Source: Melioribacter sp051488685
GTDB lineage: Bacteria; Bacteroidota; Ignavibacteria; Ignavibacteriales; Melioribacteraceae
DNA: 64,000 nt
Assembly: GCF_051488685.1 (NCBI RefSeq)
Contig: NZ_JBPSEH010000001.1
Span: 434,001-498,000, forward strand
Direction of reading: 5' to 3'
Under the pieces are notes generated by a model. The model was not told where the DNA came from and did no database searches. It was given only the letters and a program-made list of their open reading frames with translations. Both the position numbers and the translations under genes were made by a program. Below are positions 54,601 to 63,919 of the stretch, one piece after another; position 1 is the stretch's first letter, and every line of letters begins with the position of its first letter.

Positions 54601-55339
54601 ATACCGTCACGCCAACTTTATTGATATCCCTTGTGCCATCATTTTTGATGTAATGCAATAAATAGAGAGCGTCTTCGACAAGTACTTGTGACCAGGCAAG
54701 TGCACGAACATCAAGGAGAATGCCGAGACCTTTACGTGTCATGTCAGTAGTGTCGGGGAAATAGTTCACATAGCGGTCATATTTATCGTCAGAGGCTCTG
54801 TAGAACATTTCCTGGTCAGCGTTAAATACATTCTTACCAAAATATCCATTCCATGAACCTGGCCAGCCGGGGTCAACTTCATCGTTCATTTTATCCGGCC
54901 AGAAAGCGGGCCAAGTTTCTTCATCCACACTCGTTGCAATTTCATTTTTCTTTTCGTTGAAATATCCTGGTACAGGCTCGAAATTCCATGTTTTCCCTTC
55001 CGGAGATTGACGGAAATTAAAGACGTCTATAATCCTCTGTCTTTCGCCTGCATTATCGATAACTTCACCACCGACAAATACTCCCTGCATAGCCAGATAT
55101 ACTTGACCGGTATTTTTAGGCCATTCGTATGGAGTTTGAACAGAGATGGGATACTGTCCACCTTCTCTTCCAGTCATTCCGAAATTAAATACCGTAGTCC
55201 TGATACGGTTTCCTTCCATCTGTCCTTTAGTTCTTTTGGTCGGGTCGCCTCTTTCTTTACCCGGAGTATATTGTGCATAAATATTAACAGTCATCATCAT
55301 GGAAACAATTATGCATAAAATTTTGATGCTCTTGTTCAT
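51686..55339 (-). CDS. Large secreted protein with Asp-rich calcium-loop-like repeats
   Basis: From ATG 55339 (AGGAG upstream) the protein has 1217 residues with a signal peptide (about 1-23). A beta-rich N-terminal region is followed, at about 305-525, by Asp/Asn-rich repeats: DRIDNDGDSPEL, DNLVDDNGNGLIDEN, DGIDNDNDGEGG, DGVDNNNDGSIDEG and DGIDNDYDWDP. These look like calcium-binding loops of the thrombospondin-3/dockerin-like kind. A fibronectin III-like region lies at about 673-810. The C-terminus (KVVPNPYVA...SVSYGVYIYHVD...GKFAIIK) resembles a FlgD-Ig/T9SS sorting domain. It follows the TonB receptor gene by 20 bases, in the place where SusD would be. No known enzyme motif is seen. Confidence 0.78.
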   Translation of the reverse strand: MNKSIKILCIIVSMMMTVNIYAQYTPGKERGDPTKRTKGQMEGNRIRTTVFNFGMTGREGGQYPISVQTPYEWPKNTGQVYLAMQGVFVGGEVIDNAGERQRIIDVFNFRQSPEGKTWNFEPVPGYFNEKKNEIATSVDEETWPAFWPDKMNDEVDPGWPGSWNGYFGKNVFNADQEMFYRASDDKYDRYVNYFPDTTDMTRKGLGILLDVRALAWSQVLVEDALYLLHYIKNDGTRDINKVGVTVWYADFVGGDGDSQDDISEFDLLEDIAWSRDNDHKAPTFGSDPVGIVAVSFLETPGNATDRIDNDGDSPELNNFISAEMLEGETPDNLVDDNGNGLIDENQTHIPFGVQRGVTYADRIAQPVDPEYVTKHPRFKVEANSPTVTQEMINQVSGVKWNIWPPLDEFQKGQIHLIMVTQDKLGFPFKDGIDNDNDGEGGSPVITQQMINAAAQDAPYFRYRVNDKIILYNVVASTLGMKYADGVDNNNDGSIDEGIDDGIDVLIDEARNDGIDNDYDWDPMRDDVGLDGVAQSGDPGENDSHPTSGARLGLPGEPNVDVTDVSETDQIGITNADYVPAGGLNINSDAQMWFDFMIPGKFYDPQEVVAGEYDLFVSSSLFPLKAGQTEPISLVVLLANGPVPDPNGQFRKQEILRKRVRAQETYNNDYRFANAPLIPTLTAIPGDNKVTLYWDDVAESSFDQYIDAIGGNGHDFEGYKLYRSSDPAFQDAENITNGYGNRQFKTPIAQFDLVDGIQGFDPVGIDGVKYFLGTDSGIKHSFVDTTVQNGFTYYYALVAYDFGYPEGQIIPSESPIRVSLQQDGSVKLGSNVVRVTPEAPAAGYIEPTLGTITRVEGSTSGTISYEIVDINKIKEGHVYHIVFEDTIKTAQRPGQPDTLTTKNYSLIDSTENKLVINKSTQISEIYEQPIVDGFRLKFKNESRVELNRSESKWSDSTIVNYQFEKFVWPTGLKGEERPNDYRIEFGELGFGTSIEGKLGNNVFPAKPVNFKVFNLSRNEYIDFIFVEVDGNDGKLSTNGAKRDRIIFVEPDKNNIPVYTWWFYLLDTPNPTNGTRLPQAGDIITIKLKKPFLSSDKFRFVARKGYIDTEKAKAELDNIKVVPNPYVATALWEPKNPYSSGRGPRSIHFTHLPSKCTIRIFTVNGELVDVIEHESPYNDGSAEWNLLTKDNLSVSYGVYIYHVDAPGIGSKTGKFAIIK

Positions 55340-55359
55340 ATCAGTTCTCCTGCTTTCCA

Positions 55360-58041
55360 TTAAAATGATAATTCTAAACCAAATTGAATTAAACGCGGCT
55401 CACCGTAGTTAGTGGGATACCGCAAATATTCTTCTACCGAATTAGGACGTTTAGGATCGTCGCCCACATTTCTTCCTTCTGTCGTATAATCGGGTTTACC
55501 GGTATCGCCGAAAACGTTAACTACCACACGTGTATCGAATAAATTAAATACATTCAAAAACGATGTAAGGGAGATACCGGCGATATCAAATGTTTTGTGT
55601 AGTCTAAGGTCAAAAACATGTTGCGTAGGTCTACGCCTGCTATTTCTTTGCAACCCAGAAGTTATTCCCCTGTCTGCGATATACTGTGTAATAGAAGGAG
55701 TATATGGCAATCCAGTGCCGTATCTGGCAATAAGAGATGCGCCCCAATCATTGTCTCCCACAAAGAAAGAGAGGTTAACAAGATGTCTCTGATCCCAGTC
55801 GAGCGGAATTAAATACAATGTCGGTTCGTTATTGCCAAGTTGTGCATAAAATTCATCTTCTGGGTTGGAATTGCTACCTTCGGCTACCTGATAAGTATAA
55901 TTAAGGTCGATAGCATAATGATTGCTGAAACGTTTATTAAGATTTAATGTAATCCCTTTCACATTAGAATAATCTTTATTTATATAGGTAGAATAACTAA
56001 CAAGATTTCGAGTGATTATAAGTGGACCTGCAGTAATCCAATTTCTTATGTCGCGATAAAATGTAGTTACATCTACAGTATAATCCTCGAAAAATTGTTG
56101 CCTGAGTCCGATTTCGTACATAACAGTGCTCTGTGGCTTGAGGTCTGGATTGCCGTACGGTCCATAAGCGCTTCCAGTATTGGGCACGTAATACGGCCCG
56201 CGATTGTAGAGATACTGGAACGTGGGCACCTGTAAAAATTGTCCGTATGAAAAATGTAATACTCCTTTGTCACTAATTGGATATGCAATACCGAAGCGAG
56301 GACCAATAGCCCATTTCGGTGTTGCATTTTTATAAAAATATGGTTCTCTTTCTTCGATGCTCAAAGCTGCAAGTTCTTCTCTTAACGGTAAATAAATGTT
56401 TGGATCTGTTGGGTCTACCAATACTTTGGCATTCGAATTAAAATAATCGAGACGAACACCGATGTTAATAATCACACTTTCATACTCGATTTTATCCTGA
56501 ATATATGCAGAAAATTCATACGGTGTATTCGAATATTTTGTTCTATTCGGTGTATTCTCTGCAGGTATTGAAGGTACAAAAGGTTCTACAGGCACACCAT
56601 TTACTCTCAAGGGCTCCAAATTATAATCGTCCACGTCAATTTTATGCCAGCGTCCTTCAACCCCAAATTTTACAAGATGTTTATCCGTAATCTGGCTTGT
56701 AAAATCGAATTTACCGATAAGTGAATTTGTACTTCTGAAGAATCTGTGAAGATTTGTGCCTTTTGATGCAAAGGCATAGCTTACTGTAATTAAAGAATCG
56801 GGATGCAAATATCTTGAGTCAAGAGGATCTTCGTAGAGCCATTCGTTAAATTCCTTAAAAAAATTGGAAACTTTAACAGTATAATAAGTCCTGCTCGAAA
56901 GTGTATGAGTAAGAGTAAATGTTGCATTATAGCTATCCGAAAATTTATTAACGTCGCCATCAGGATTTAATTTAAAGAAATGATTATAATCTCTAAAATC
57001 CTCAGTAGAATAGAGCAATTCGGCATTCATTTTAATTGCAGAAGTTGCCCATAAACTAAGATTCAACTGGCCTAAAAAACGTTTATTCCAGTTCATTGGG
57101 ACCAGCTCGCCGTCGCCAGTTGTACCGTCTGGATTAAATTTTCTTATACCATAAAGATAACCGTCGTCATAGACGTATCTTGCATTTGAAAAGAAAGTAA
57201 GTTTATTATTAGTAAATGGTATGGGACCACTCAAACTGCCCTGGAAATTATAATTTGCAACTGGATTAAATTTGTCGATCCCAGTAAAATATTTAGTAAA
57301 ATTCGAAAGATAATCGCTGGTGTAGACTTTAACATTGGCATCGTATTTTGAACTGCCTTCTTTTGTTACAACGTTAATAATTCCAGAAAGAGCCTGTCCG
57401 TATTCTGCATTGAAGGTACCGCTTATAACTTGCAATTCCTGGACGCTACTGTTGTCAATTTCAATACCACGGCTGTTGTCGAAAGCATCGGTAACCGAGA
57501 TACCGTTAACCCAGTAAGCAATTTCAGAAGATCGCCCGCCACGAATATGAAATTCGCCCCCTGCTCCTTTTGTGACACCTGCTTGAAGTTGCAATACGTC
57601 GTTTAATTCAGTCACAGGTAAATTGCTTATCTCCTCGGAAGTAACTTTAGCCTGACTGGAAGTAATGTCTTTCTGGATGCCATAAACATCTGCACTAACT
57701 ACAATATCTCCAAGTGTAACAGCAGATTCTTCCATTTCTACATTCTGTACAGTTGTAAGATCAATCGATATTTTTACATCGTTTACAATTACGGTTTGAT
57801 AACCAACGAACTGATATTTAACAGTATATTTCCCCGGCGGTATATTAAGAATAATGTAATTTCCATCAATATCAGTTGCCCCGCCGATTGTTGTGCCTTC
57901 CAGAATAATATTAACAAGCGGAAGTGGTTCCCCCGTCTTTTTATCGGTTACTTTTCCGACCAGTTTACCGGTCGTTCCTCCTTGAACAACCTGCACAATA
58001 GATATTATCATTACTATTACAATCGATAATACTTTTTTCAT
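55360..58041 (-). CDS. TonB-dependent outer-membrane receptor
   Basis: The 893-residue protein has a signal peptide (about 1-21). A carboxypeptidase-regulatory-like domain follows (about 25-110; GKVTDKKTGEPLPLVNIILEGT). The plug domain is at about 130-245 (LNDVLQLQAGVTKGAGGEFHIRGG is its core), then a 22-strand barrel ends FGLELSF. Such receptors import oligosaccharides or metal chelates using TonB energy. The N-terminal domain makes it SusC-like, but no SusD gene follows. Context (GH13, GH31, starch-binding protein) suggests maltodextrin import. It begins one base after the PPIase stop, with a GAGGAG site. Confidence 0.93.
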   Translation of the reverse strand: MKKVLSIVIVMIISIVQVVQGGTTGKLVGKVTDKKTGEPLPLVNIILEGTTIGGATDIDGNYIILNIPPGKYTVKYQFVGYQTVIVNDVKISIDLTTVQNVEMEESAVTLGDIVVSADVYGIQKDITSSQAKVTSEEISNLPVTELNDVLQLQAGVTKGAGGEFHIRGGRSSEIAYWVNGISVTDAFDNSRGIEIDNSSVQELQVISGTFNAEYGQALSGIINVVTKEGSSKYDANVKVYTSDYLSNFTKYFTGIDKFNPVANYNFQGSLSGPIPFTNNKLTFFSNARYVYDDGYLYGIRKFNPDGTTGDGELVPMNWNKRFLGQLNLSLWATSAIKMNAELLYSTEDFRDYNHFFKLNPDGDVNKFSDSYNATFTLTHTLSSRTYYTVKVSNFFKEFNEWLYEDPLDSRYLHPDSLITVSYAFASKGTNLHRFFRSTNSLIGKFDFTSQITDKHLVKFGVEGRWHKIDVDDYNLEPLRVNGVPVEPFVPSIPAENTPNRTKYSNTPYEFSAYIQDKIEYESVIINIGVRLDYFNSNAKVLVDPTDPNIYLPLREELAALSIEEREPYFYKNATPKWAIGPRFGIAYPISDKGVLHFSYGQFLQVPTFQYLYNRGPYYVPNTGSAYGPYGNPDLKPQSTVMYEIGLRQQFFEDYTVDVTTFYRDIRNWITAGPLIITRNLVSYSTYINKDYSNVKGITLNLNKRFSNHYAIDLNYTYQVAEGSNSNPEDEFYAQLGNNEPTLYLIPLDWDQRHLVNLSFFVGDNDWGASLIARYGTGLPYTPSITQYIADRGITSGLQRNSRRRPTQHVFDLRLHKTFDIAGISLTSFLNVFNLFDTRVVVNVFGDTGKPDYTTEGRNVGDDPKRPNSVEEYLRYPTNYGEPRLIQFGLELSF

Positions 58042-58042
58042 A

Positions 58043-59695
58043 TTATGACTCCTCTAATATTTCAATTTCACTCAATAATTTTTCATTTATTTTGATATCT
58101 ATATTTTTCTTTTTCCCGTTTATGTATTGTTCCATTATCATTTTTGACTTTTCTTTTTTGAGCAATCTTTCCGCACTATCTTTTACCTGTTCATAAGGTA
58201 TCAATCCACCTTCTTTCTTGCCCAAAAGTTTAACTATTGCGTATCCATTTCCAGTTTTGACCGGTCCTATCAGCTCACCTGGTTCGGCGTTTAATAAGTT
58301 GTCTTTAAGAATTCCAAAATTAGAAGCAGCTGTAAAATCGACCACTCCTTCATTTACCGCAGTGGACTTTCGCACTGAATATTCTTTTGCCAGTTTGCCA
58401 AAATTGTCGTTATTGTCGAGCCATTTACGAATAGTATCTGCCAATTCTTTATTTTCTACTACTATTTCTTGAACTTTTAGCAAAGGCTCTTTTTTGAAAT
58501 ATTGTGGATTCTCCAGATAAAAACGATAAATAGCACTATCTGCAAATTTATACGCGTTATGAATCTCTTCACGTTTATATTTCAGGAAGAGATTTTTATG
58601 ATATTTCTCGATAACCTTCTCTACTTCTAACTCTTTATCATAGCCTCTTTCAGCGGCAGTACTTAATAATATTCCTTGTAAAATAATTCCTTTTATAACT
58701 GTTTCAAGGGAGTGTGTATCTGTAATTTTAGTTCGATGATAACTTGGTATGGCATTAATTTCGTTGTATAGTTCTGCTACTGAATATGCTTTACCGTTGT
58801 ATTCTGCACAAACATCTGCCGCATCATTATTAAATTGTTCTTTATTGTCTGCCTTTAATAGTAAGTAGTAAAGTTTATTAATTCCTGCCTGGTTGAATTT
58901 GATTTTATCGAAATTAATCATGTTGTTCATATAATTTAACTCGGCATCGCGTTTTTTACGTAAACGTACTACCTGCATCATGTGTGATTTCTTTTTTTGA
59001 AATTCCCATTCGGTAATTATTGGCAATGTAACTTTGTCTTCGAGTTTAATAATACTATATCCATATTTTGTCTTCACTGGTGTAGAAATTTCACCAATTT
59101 TCATTTTGTATGCAGCATCTTCAAATGCGGGGTCCATATCGCCCCAACTAAAGTATCCCAGATATCCACCGTTATTAGCAAGTAAACTATCCGTAAAAAT
59201 AGTTTTAGCAAGAGAATCAAAATCAGCGCCGTTACGAAGAAGCTCATATAAACTATCTGCTTCTTCTTTTGTAAAAGCAAAGAGATGTCTCGCAGCTACT
59301 TTTTGATTTGTCTTTAAGAATGCGTCTCGCAATTCTTCTTCAGTAGCGGTTATTTTTGCATAAATTTCACGGTCTTTCAAGTAAGCTAATATAGTCTGCT
59401 TTCTTGCCCATTCGAGCTCTTTATTGTATTCTGGATTATTAAAAATTGCACTGTTGTCATCATAATAATAAAGTAGAATTTCATTGATCATATTGTTCAA
59501 AATTGCTTTACGCGTAGTAATATTGTCTTTAATGCCGGAAGCCAATAAATATTCTTCATAACGCGAAACAAAATCATTTACATTAATAATTTTTTCGCCT
59601 ACTACTGCCAATGCTGAATCTTTATGTTGAGCAGTAGCCAGCTTGAATGTTACAAGTAAAGAGACAATCAAAATTAAATACTGTTTACTATTCAT
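58043..59695 (-). CDS. Periplasmic peptidyl-prolyl isomerase with two parvulin-like domains
   Basis: From ATG 59695 the protein has 550 residues and a signal peptide ending ATAQ. A SurA/PrsA-like helical N-terminus precedes two rotamase domains. The first, at about 130-230, reads AARHLFAFTKEEAD...GGYLGYFSWGDM. The second, at about 400-500, reads LLKVQEIVVENKEL...ELIGPVKTGNGYAIVKL. An earlier in-frame start at 59752 would overlap the GH13 gene, so the ATG five bases after that gene's stop is preferred. SurA-type chaperones help fold outer-membrane barrels. Being one base from the TonB receptor gene suggests dedicated folding of that receptor or its partners. Confidence 0.88.
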   Translation of the reverse strand: MNSKQYLILIVSLLVTFKLATAQHKDSALAVVGEKIINVNDFVSRYEEYLLASGIKDNITTRKAILNNMINEILLYYYDDNSAIFNNPEYNKELEWARKQTILAYLKDREIYAKITATEEELRDAFLKTNQKVAARHLFAFTKEEADSLYELLRNGADFDSLAKTIFTDSLLANNGGYLGYFSWGDMDPAFEDAAYKMKIGEISTPVKTKYGYSIIKLEDKVTLPIITEWEFQKKKSHMMQVVRLRKKRDAELNYMNNMINFDKIKFNQAGINKLYYLLLKADNKEQFNNDAADVCAEYNGKAYSVAELYNEINAIPSYHRTKITDTHSLETVIKGIILQGILLSTAAERGYDKELEVEKVIEKYHKNLFLKYKREEIHNAYKFADSAIYRFYLENPQYFKKEPLLKVQEIVVENKELADTIRKWLDNNDNFGKLAKEYSVRKSTAVNEGVVDFTAASNFGILKDNLLNAEPGELIGPVKTGNGYAIVKLLGKKEGGLIPYEQVKDSAERLLKKEKSKMIMEQYINGKKKNIDIKINEKLLSEIEILEES

Positions 59696-59700
59696 AATTT

Positions 59701-61497
59701 CTACTTTAATATCATTATCTGATAACCATTTAATGAAATTTTTCCGCTGCAATTTATTGCCTTTCCCGTAATCAGGTCGGTCTTTGTATTCGTCTGGTTA
59801 ATTTCAATTTCCTTTTGCTCGTTATCGATATTAGCAACTACAATAATTTCTTCTTCGCCTAAAATTCTTTTGTATGCCAGTATATTTTTCTCAGCTAATT
59901 TGTCATTGAATTCGAGAGTACCAATTGCTAAAACTTTATTGTCCTTTCTAATTGCCGCCATTTTTTTATACCAATCAAAAAGCGATTGGTCAAAAAAGAC
60001 TGAATCTGCAGGTCGGGCTTTTCCAGATGGATGCGATTTCTCGACTTCATAATTTAATTCCTTCCAGATCATCGGCTTACGACAGTCGGGGTCATCGCCA
60101 CCCCACATTCCAGCTTCGTCGCCGTAGTAAATGTGAGGCGCACCTGGAAGCGTAAATTGCAATGCAACTGCAAGTTTTTGTTTTTCTCTTTCGATTTCAT
60201 TTGGTTTCCTTACATCGAAGTCGGGATTTTGTCCAGGATTGCCCGATTGGTCATACATATTATCGGGATTAACAATCAAGGAAGCCAGCCGTTCGGTATC
60301 ATGACTTCCCATTAAATTCATCATTGCATAAAAATTAATACCGTATTGTTTCATCATAGTATTAACAGTGTCGATGAAACCATCTACACCAGTAAAAAAC
60401 TTTTTCGAAAAAATGAGGTCTTTAACCGCGCGCGTAAATCTGTAATTCATTACTGCATCGAACTGAGTTTGTAACCATGGAGCAGCATTAAACATTTCAT
60501 TATTGTTCCAGTTCTTCCACCATACTTCACCGACCAGATAAGCTTCGGGATTAATTTCCCTGACCCATTTTCTGAATTTAATCCAGAACGTATGATTAAC
60601 CATTTCTGCTACATCGAGTCGCCAGCCGTCAATACCGTCTTCGGGATTGCCGTCATTGTTTGGATCCATCCATCTCTTTATTATATAATGAATATGTTCC
60701 GCAGGCTCTTCAACTATTCCGTTTTCGTCTTCTCTAATTTCAGGTAAATCTTTAACCCCGTACCAGCCTTCATAATCAAATTCGTCTTCAGGTGTTGTGG
60801 GATCGTCCCATTTTTTAATTGTATACCAGTTCTTAAAACGGGAATTCTGTTGATTCTTTATTATCTCCTGAAAAGCCCAAAAATTTCTGCCTGTATGATT
60901 GAATACTCCATCGATAATTATTTTAATCTCTCTTTTGTGAGCTTCTTTTATCAATTCGAGGAAAAGTTTGTCTGCCGAAGTCCATTGCCAGGAAGAAGGA
61001 TCTTCTGGATTTTCTTTTTCCCAAACTAGTCGATCGCCTTCAGGATCTGGCCCGAAATTATTATCGATATGGTGGTACATCGAAGCATCGTATTTATGCA
61101 ACGACGGCGATTCAAAAACAGGGTTGAGATAAATTGCCGTTATCCCAAGTTCTTTTAAATAATCGAGTTTATCAATAATTCCTTTAATATCGCCTCCGTA
61201 TCTTCTTAAGCCTGCATTTCTGTAAAAGTCGAAACCCGTACTTTCTTCCCATGGTTGGAGTTTATACCAGTCAGAAGTCCAAGGATGAGTTTGCCAGCCT
61301 TTTGGTGTAAAATATGGCCAGGCGCCTTCCATGTCTTCTGGCTTTGGATCGTTCGATTTATCCCCGTTATTGAAACGTTCAGGAAAAATTTGATACCAAA
61401 TTGCTTCTTTTGCCCACTGCGGTGGCTCATCGAATCTTACTTGTCCGAAAATAAACGCAGTCGAAAAGATGATTAAAATCGTTGTAACAAATTTCAT
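59701..61497 (-). CDS. GH13 alpha-amylase/neopullulanase-type enzyme
   Basis: The 598-residue protein has a signal peptide (about 1-18) and a GH13 barrel. Motifs include DGVFNH (196-201), D295 in GWRLDV, E324 in VGEVW and D400 in GSHDT. The opening PPQWAKEAIWYQIFPERFNNG is typical of cyclomaltodextrinase/neopullulanase-like subfamilies. A short C-terminal beta domain ends the protein; no sorting domain is present, so it is likely periplasmic. It would cut maltodextrins delivered by the TonB receptor. It lies 9 bases after the GH31 gene. Confidence 0.94.
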   Translation of the reverse strand: MKFVTTILIIFSTAFIFGQVRFDEPPQWAKEAIWYQIFPERFNNGDKSNDPKPEDMEGAWPYFTPKGWQTHPWTSDWYKLQPWEESTGFDFYRNAGLRRYGGDIKGIIDKLDYLKELGITAIYLNPVFESPSLHKYDASMYHHIDNNFGPDPEGDRLVWEKENPEDPSSWQWTSADKLFLELIKEAHKREIKIIIDGVFNHTGRNFWAFQEIIKNQQNSRFKNWYTIKKWDDPTTPEDEFDYEGWYGVKDLPEIREDENGIVEEPAEHIHYIIKRWMDPNNDGNPEDGIDGWRLDVAEMVNHTFWIKFRKWVREINPEAYLVGEVWWKNWNNNEMFNAAPWLQTQFDAVMNYRFTRAVKDLIFSKKFFTGVDGFIDTVNTMMKQYGINFYAMMNLMGSHDTERLASLIVNPDNMYDQSGNPGQNPDFDVRKPNEIEREKQKLAVALQFTLPGAPHIYYGDEAGMWGGDDPDCRKPMIWKELNYEVEKSHPSGKARPADSVFFDQSLFDWYKKMAAIRKDNKVLAIGTLEFNDKLAEKNILAYKRILGEEEIIVVANIDNEQKEIEINQTNTKTDLITGKAINCSGKISLNGYQIMILK

Positions 61498-61506
61498 ATC
61501 ATTATC

Positions 61507-63903
61507 CTAATACTTTAATTCAATTGTAATGTTATCCGACACCGGTAGCTGTATGCTTAATTGGTTATTTTCAAAATGGAAATCATCTGTTTTATTGCCG
61601 TTGACTGTTAAAGTGCGCGGCTTTTCGACACCTACAAAAAGGAACTCGTATTTTTTGACGCTGCTTTTGTAACCCTTGTGTTCCTTTGTCGCTTTAAGGG
61701 ATATCTGCTTGCCATTGGTATTAAGAATGAACTTCGTAAGAGAATATTGACCGTTTTTATATTCATAAGAAATGCCATCGTCTTCGTAGAATTGATATTC
61801 CGAATTTGCAGTCGGGAATACAAGAAAGCGGAGCGAGTCGATCTCTTTTTCGCCAACGTAGTTAACTACTTCCTGCATTGGAATAATTCCGCCAGCTTTA
61901 ACAAAAAGTAAAATTTCATCGAGTGGCACTTCTTTAATTATCCACCTGCCGCCGTCGACCACACTGTTGTTTGTCCAATCGTACCACTTTCCTTCGGGTA
62001 GATAAAGTTTTTTGAATTTATCGTAAGATATTAAGACGGGAGCTACCAGCAGATTTTCGCCCACCATGAATTGGTATTGAGCCTCGCGACTGTATGAATT
62101 TTCATCTTCTGGATAGTTTACAAACATGGCTCTCATAATGGGCAAACCCGTCATCGATGAGTTATAAAATTCATTATATAAGAATGGAAGTAGACGGTAT
62201 CTCATTTCGATCGCTTTGCGCACGTCTTTTTCAACAAACTCGCTGAAATTATACGGCTCGCGTTGACGGGTATCTACAGCAGAATGACCCCGGAAAAACG
62301 GTGTAAAAGCTCCTAATTGATACCATCTTCTGTAAAGATTATCCGAAGGTTCTCCGATAAAACCGCCTACGTCGGAACCAATGAACGGTACACCACTGAG
62401 TCCCATACCAAGCGACATTGTACAAGCAAGTATTAGATGTTCGTCGTTGGCAACATTATCACCCGTCCAGACTGCTGCATATCTTTGGATACCAGCATAA
62501 CCAGCGCGTGTTAAAACAAAATGTCTTCTGTCTGAATATCTTTTTAATCCTTCGGCAGTAGCTCGTGCCATCGACAATGCGTAAACATTATGAATTTTTT
62601 TATGTGTGGCTTTATATCCATTATCGTCAAAGAGAACGATATCCGGGAAATTTTGTCCCCATACAGCAGGCTCGTTCATATCGTTCCAGAAACCTTCAAC
62701 TCCCTGTTTAAGAAAAAGCGATAGTTTGTCGCCCCACCATTCTCGTGTTTCTTTTTTAGTGAAATCCGGGAAATACGCCCAGCTTGGCCATACTTCTCCC
62801 TGATAATATTCTCCGTCCGGATATTTTGCAAAGAGGTCCTTTTCAACACCCTCTTTTGCAACAAAATAGTTCGAGTCGACTTTAACTCCTGGATCGATAA
62901 TCGGTACAACTTTATATCCCATTTCTTTCAAATCCGAAAGCATTTTTTCAGGCTGCGGAAATCGCTCCTTGTTCCAAGTAAATACCCGGTATCCGTCCAT
63001 ATAATGGATGTCAAGATAGAGGACATCACACGGAATATTACTGTCACGGAAAGCTTTCGCAACTCTACGTACCGACGATTCGGGATAATAGCTGTATCTG
63101 CTTTGTTGATATCCGAGAGCCCATTTTGGTGGCAATTCCATTCTACCGGTTAATTTAGTATAATCGGAAATAACTCTCTTGATGTCAGGTCCGTATATGA
63201 AATAATAATCCATTTCACCTTTCTCTGCTCCGAACCAGTAAAACCGGTTATTGCTTGCCCCAAAATTAAAATGGGATTTGTACGGATTATCAAAGAAGAT
63301 GCCGTAGGCTTTGTAATCTTTAATCCCGATGAAAAAAGGGATTGACTGATATAATTCGTCCTTGCGTGTATCGTATGCAGGAAAGTCGCTATTCCAGAGA
63401 GTATATTGCTTGCCATTCTTTAATAGTCCGTCCGATTTTTCGCCGAGTCCATAAAATCTTTCATTCGTGTTTAATTCTTTGAAACATCTTATGTCGTCGC
63501 CGTCGAAAGCAACGCCGAAACTTTTATGATCTGCATTAACAAGATTATTGTCTTTATCGTAGATTGATACACGGCAGGGATTTTTAGAAATCTTTATCTT
63601 TAATTCCGATGTGGTAATAACAAATTCATCGCCTGAGTCGTTAAAATCGAAATTGGTTCTTTCTGGCATTTCATAAACAATGGCATAGGAGGGTGCAGCA
63701 TCGAATTCATTTCTTTGTGTATATCTAAATCTAATTATATTTCGATCCAGAACGTAAAGGTTGAATTTCGCATTATCCAGCACGAACTCAACACGATTGT
63801 TTAGCACATTATATTCTTTAACTTTTCCTACAAATTCGAATTCCGCAATAATTTCAACAGATTGAATAACTACCAAAAAAAGGATGACAGCAAATTTTTT
63901 CAT
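61507..63903 (-). CDS. GH31 alpha-glucosidase
   Basis: The 798-residue protein has a signal peptide (about 1-20), an N-terminal galactose-mutarotase-like beta domain, and a GH31 barrel. The nucleophile is D408 in GFWNDMNEPAVW and the acid/base is D482 in VWTGDNVAND. C-terminal beta domains follow (YLPEGKWYDWTN). This is the usual alpha-glucosidase layout and length (SusB in the Sus system is a different family, GH97). It would release glucose from maltooligosaccharide ends in the periplasm. AGGAG precedes ATG 63903. It is the first complete gene of the starch unit. Confidence 0.95.
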   Translation of the reverse strand: MKKFAVILFLVVIQSVEIIAEFEFVGKVKEYNVLNNRVEFVLDNAKFNLYVLDRNIIRFRYTQRNEFDAAPSYAIVYEMPERTNFDFNDSGDEFVITTSELKIKISKNPCRVSIYDKDNNLVNADHKSFGVAFDGDDIRCFKELNTNERFYGLGEKSDGLLKNGKQYTLWNSDFPAYDTRKDELYQSIPFFIGIKDYKAYGIFFDNPYKSHFNFGASNNRFYWFGAEKGEMDYYFIYGPDIKRVISDYTKLTGRMELPPKWALGYQQSRYSYYPESSVRRVAKAFRDSNIPCDVLYLDIHYMDGYRVFTWNKERFPQPEKMLSDLKEMGYKVVPIIDPGVKVDSNYFVAKEGVEKDLFAKYPDGEYYQGEVWPSWAYFPDFTKKETREWWGDKLSLFLKQGVEGFWNDMNEPAVWGQNFPDIVLFDDNGYKATHKKIHNVYALSMARATAEGLKRYSDRRHFVLTRAGYAGIQRYAAVWTGDNVANDEHLILACTMSLGMGLSGVPFIGSDVGGFIGEPSDNLYRRWYQLGAFTPFFRGHSAVDTRQREPYNFSEFVEKDVRKAIEMRYRLLPFLYNEFYNSSMTGLPIMRAMFVNYPEDENSYSREAQYQFMVGENLLVAPVLISYDKFKKLYLPEGKWYDWTNNSVVDGGRWIIKEVPLDEILLFVKAGGIIPMQEVVNYVGEKEIDSLRFLVFPTANSEYQFYEDDGISYEYKNGQYSLTKFILNTNGKQISLKATKEHKGYKSSVKKYEFLFVGVEKPRTLTVNGNKTDDFHFENNQLSIQLPVSDNITIELKY

Positions 63904-63919
63904 TATATCTCCTGTTTAT

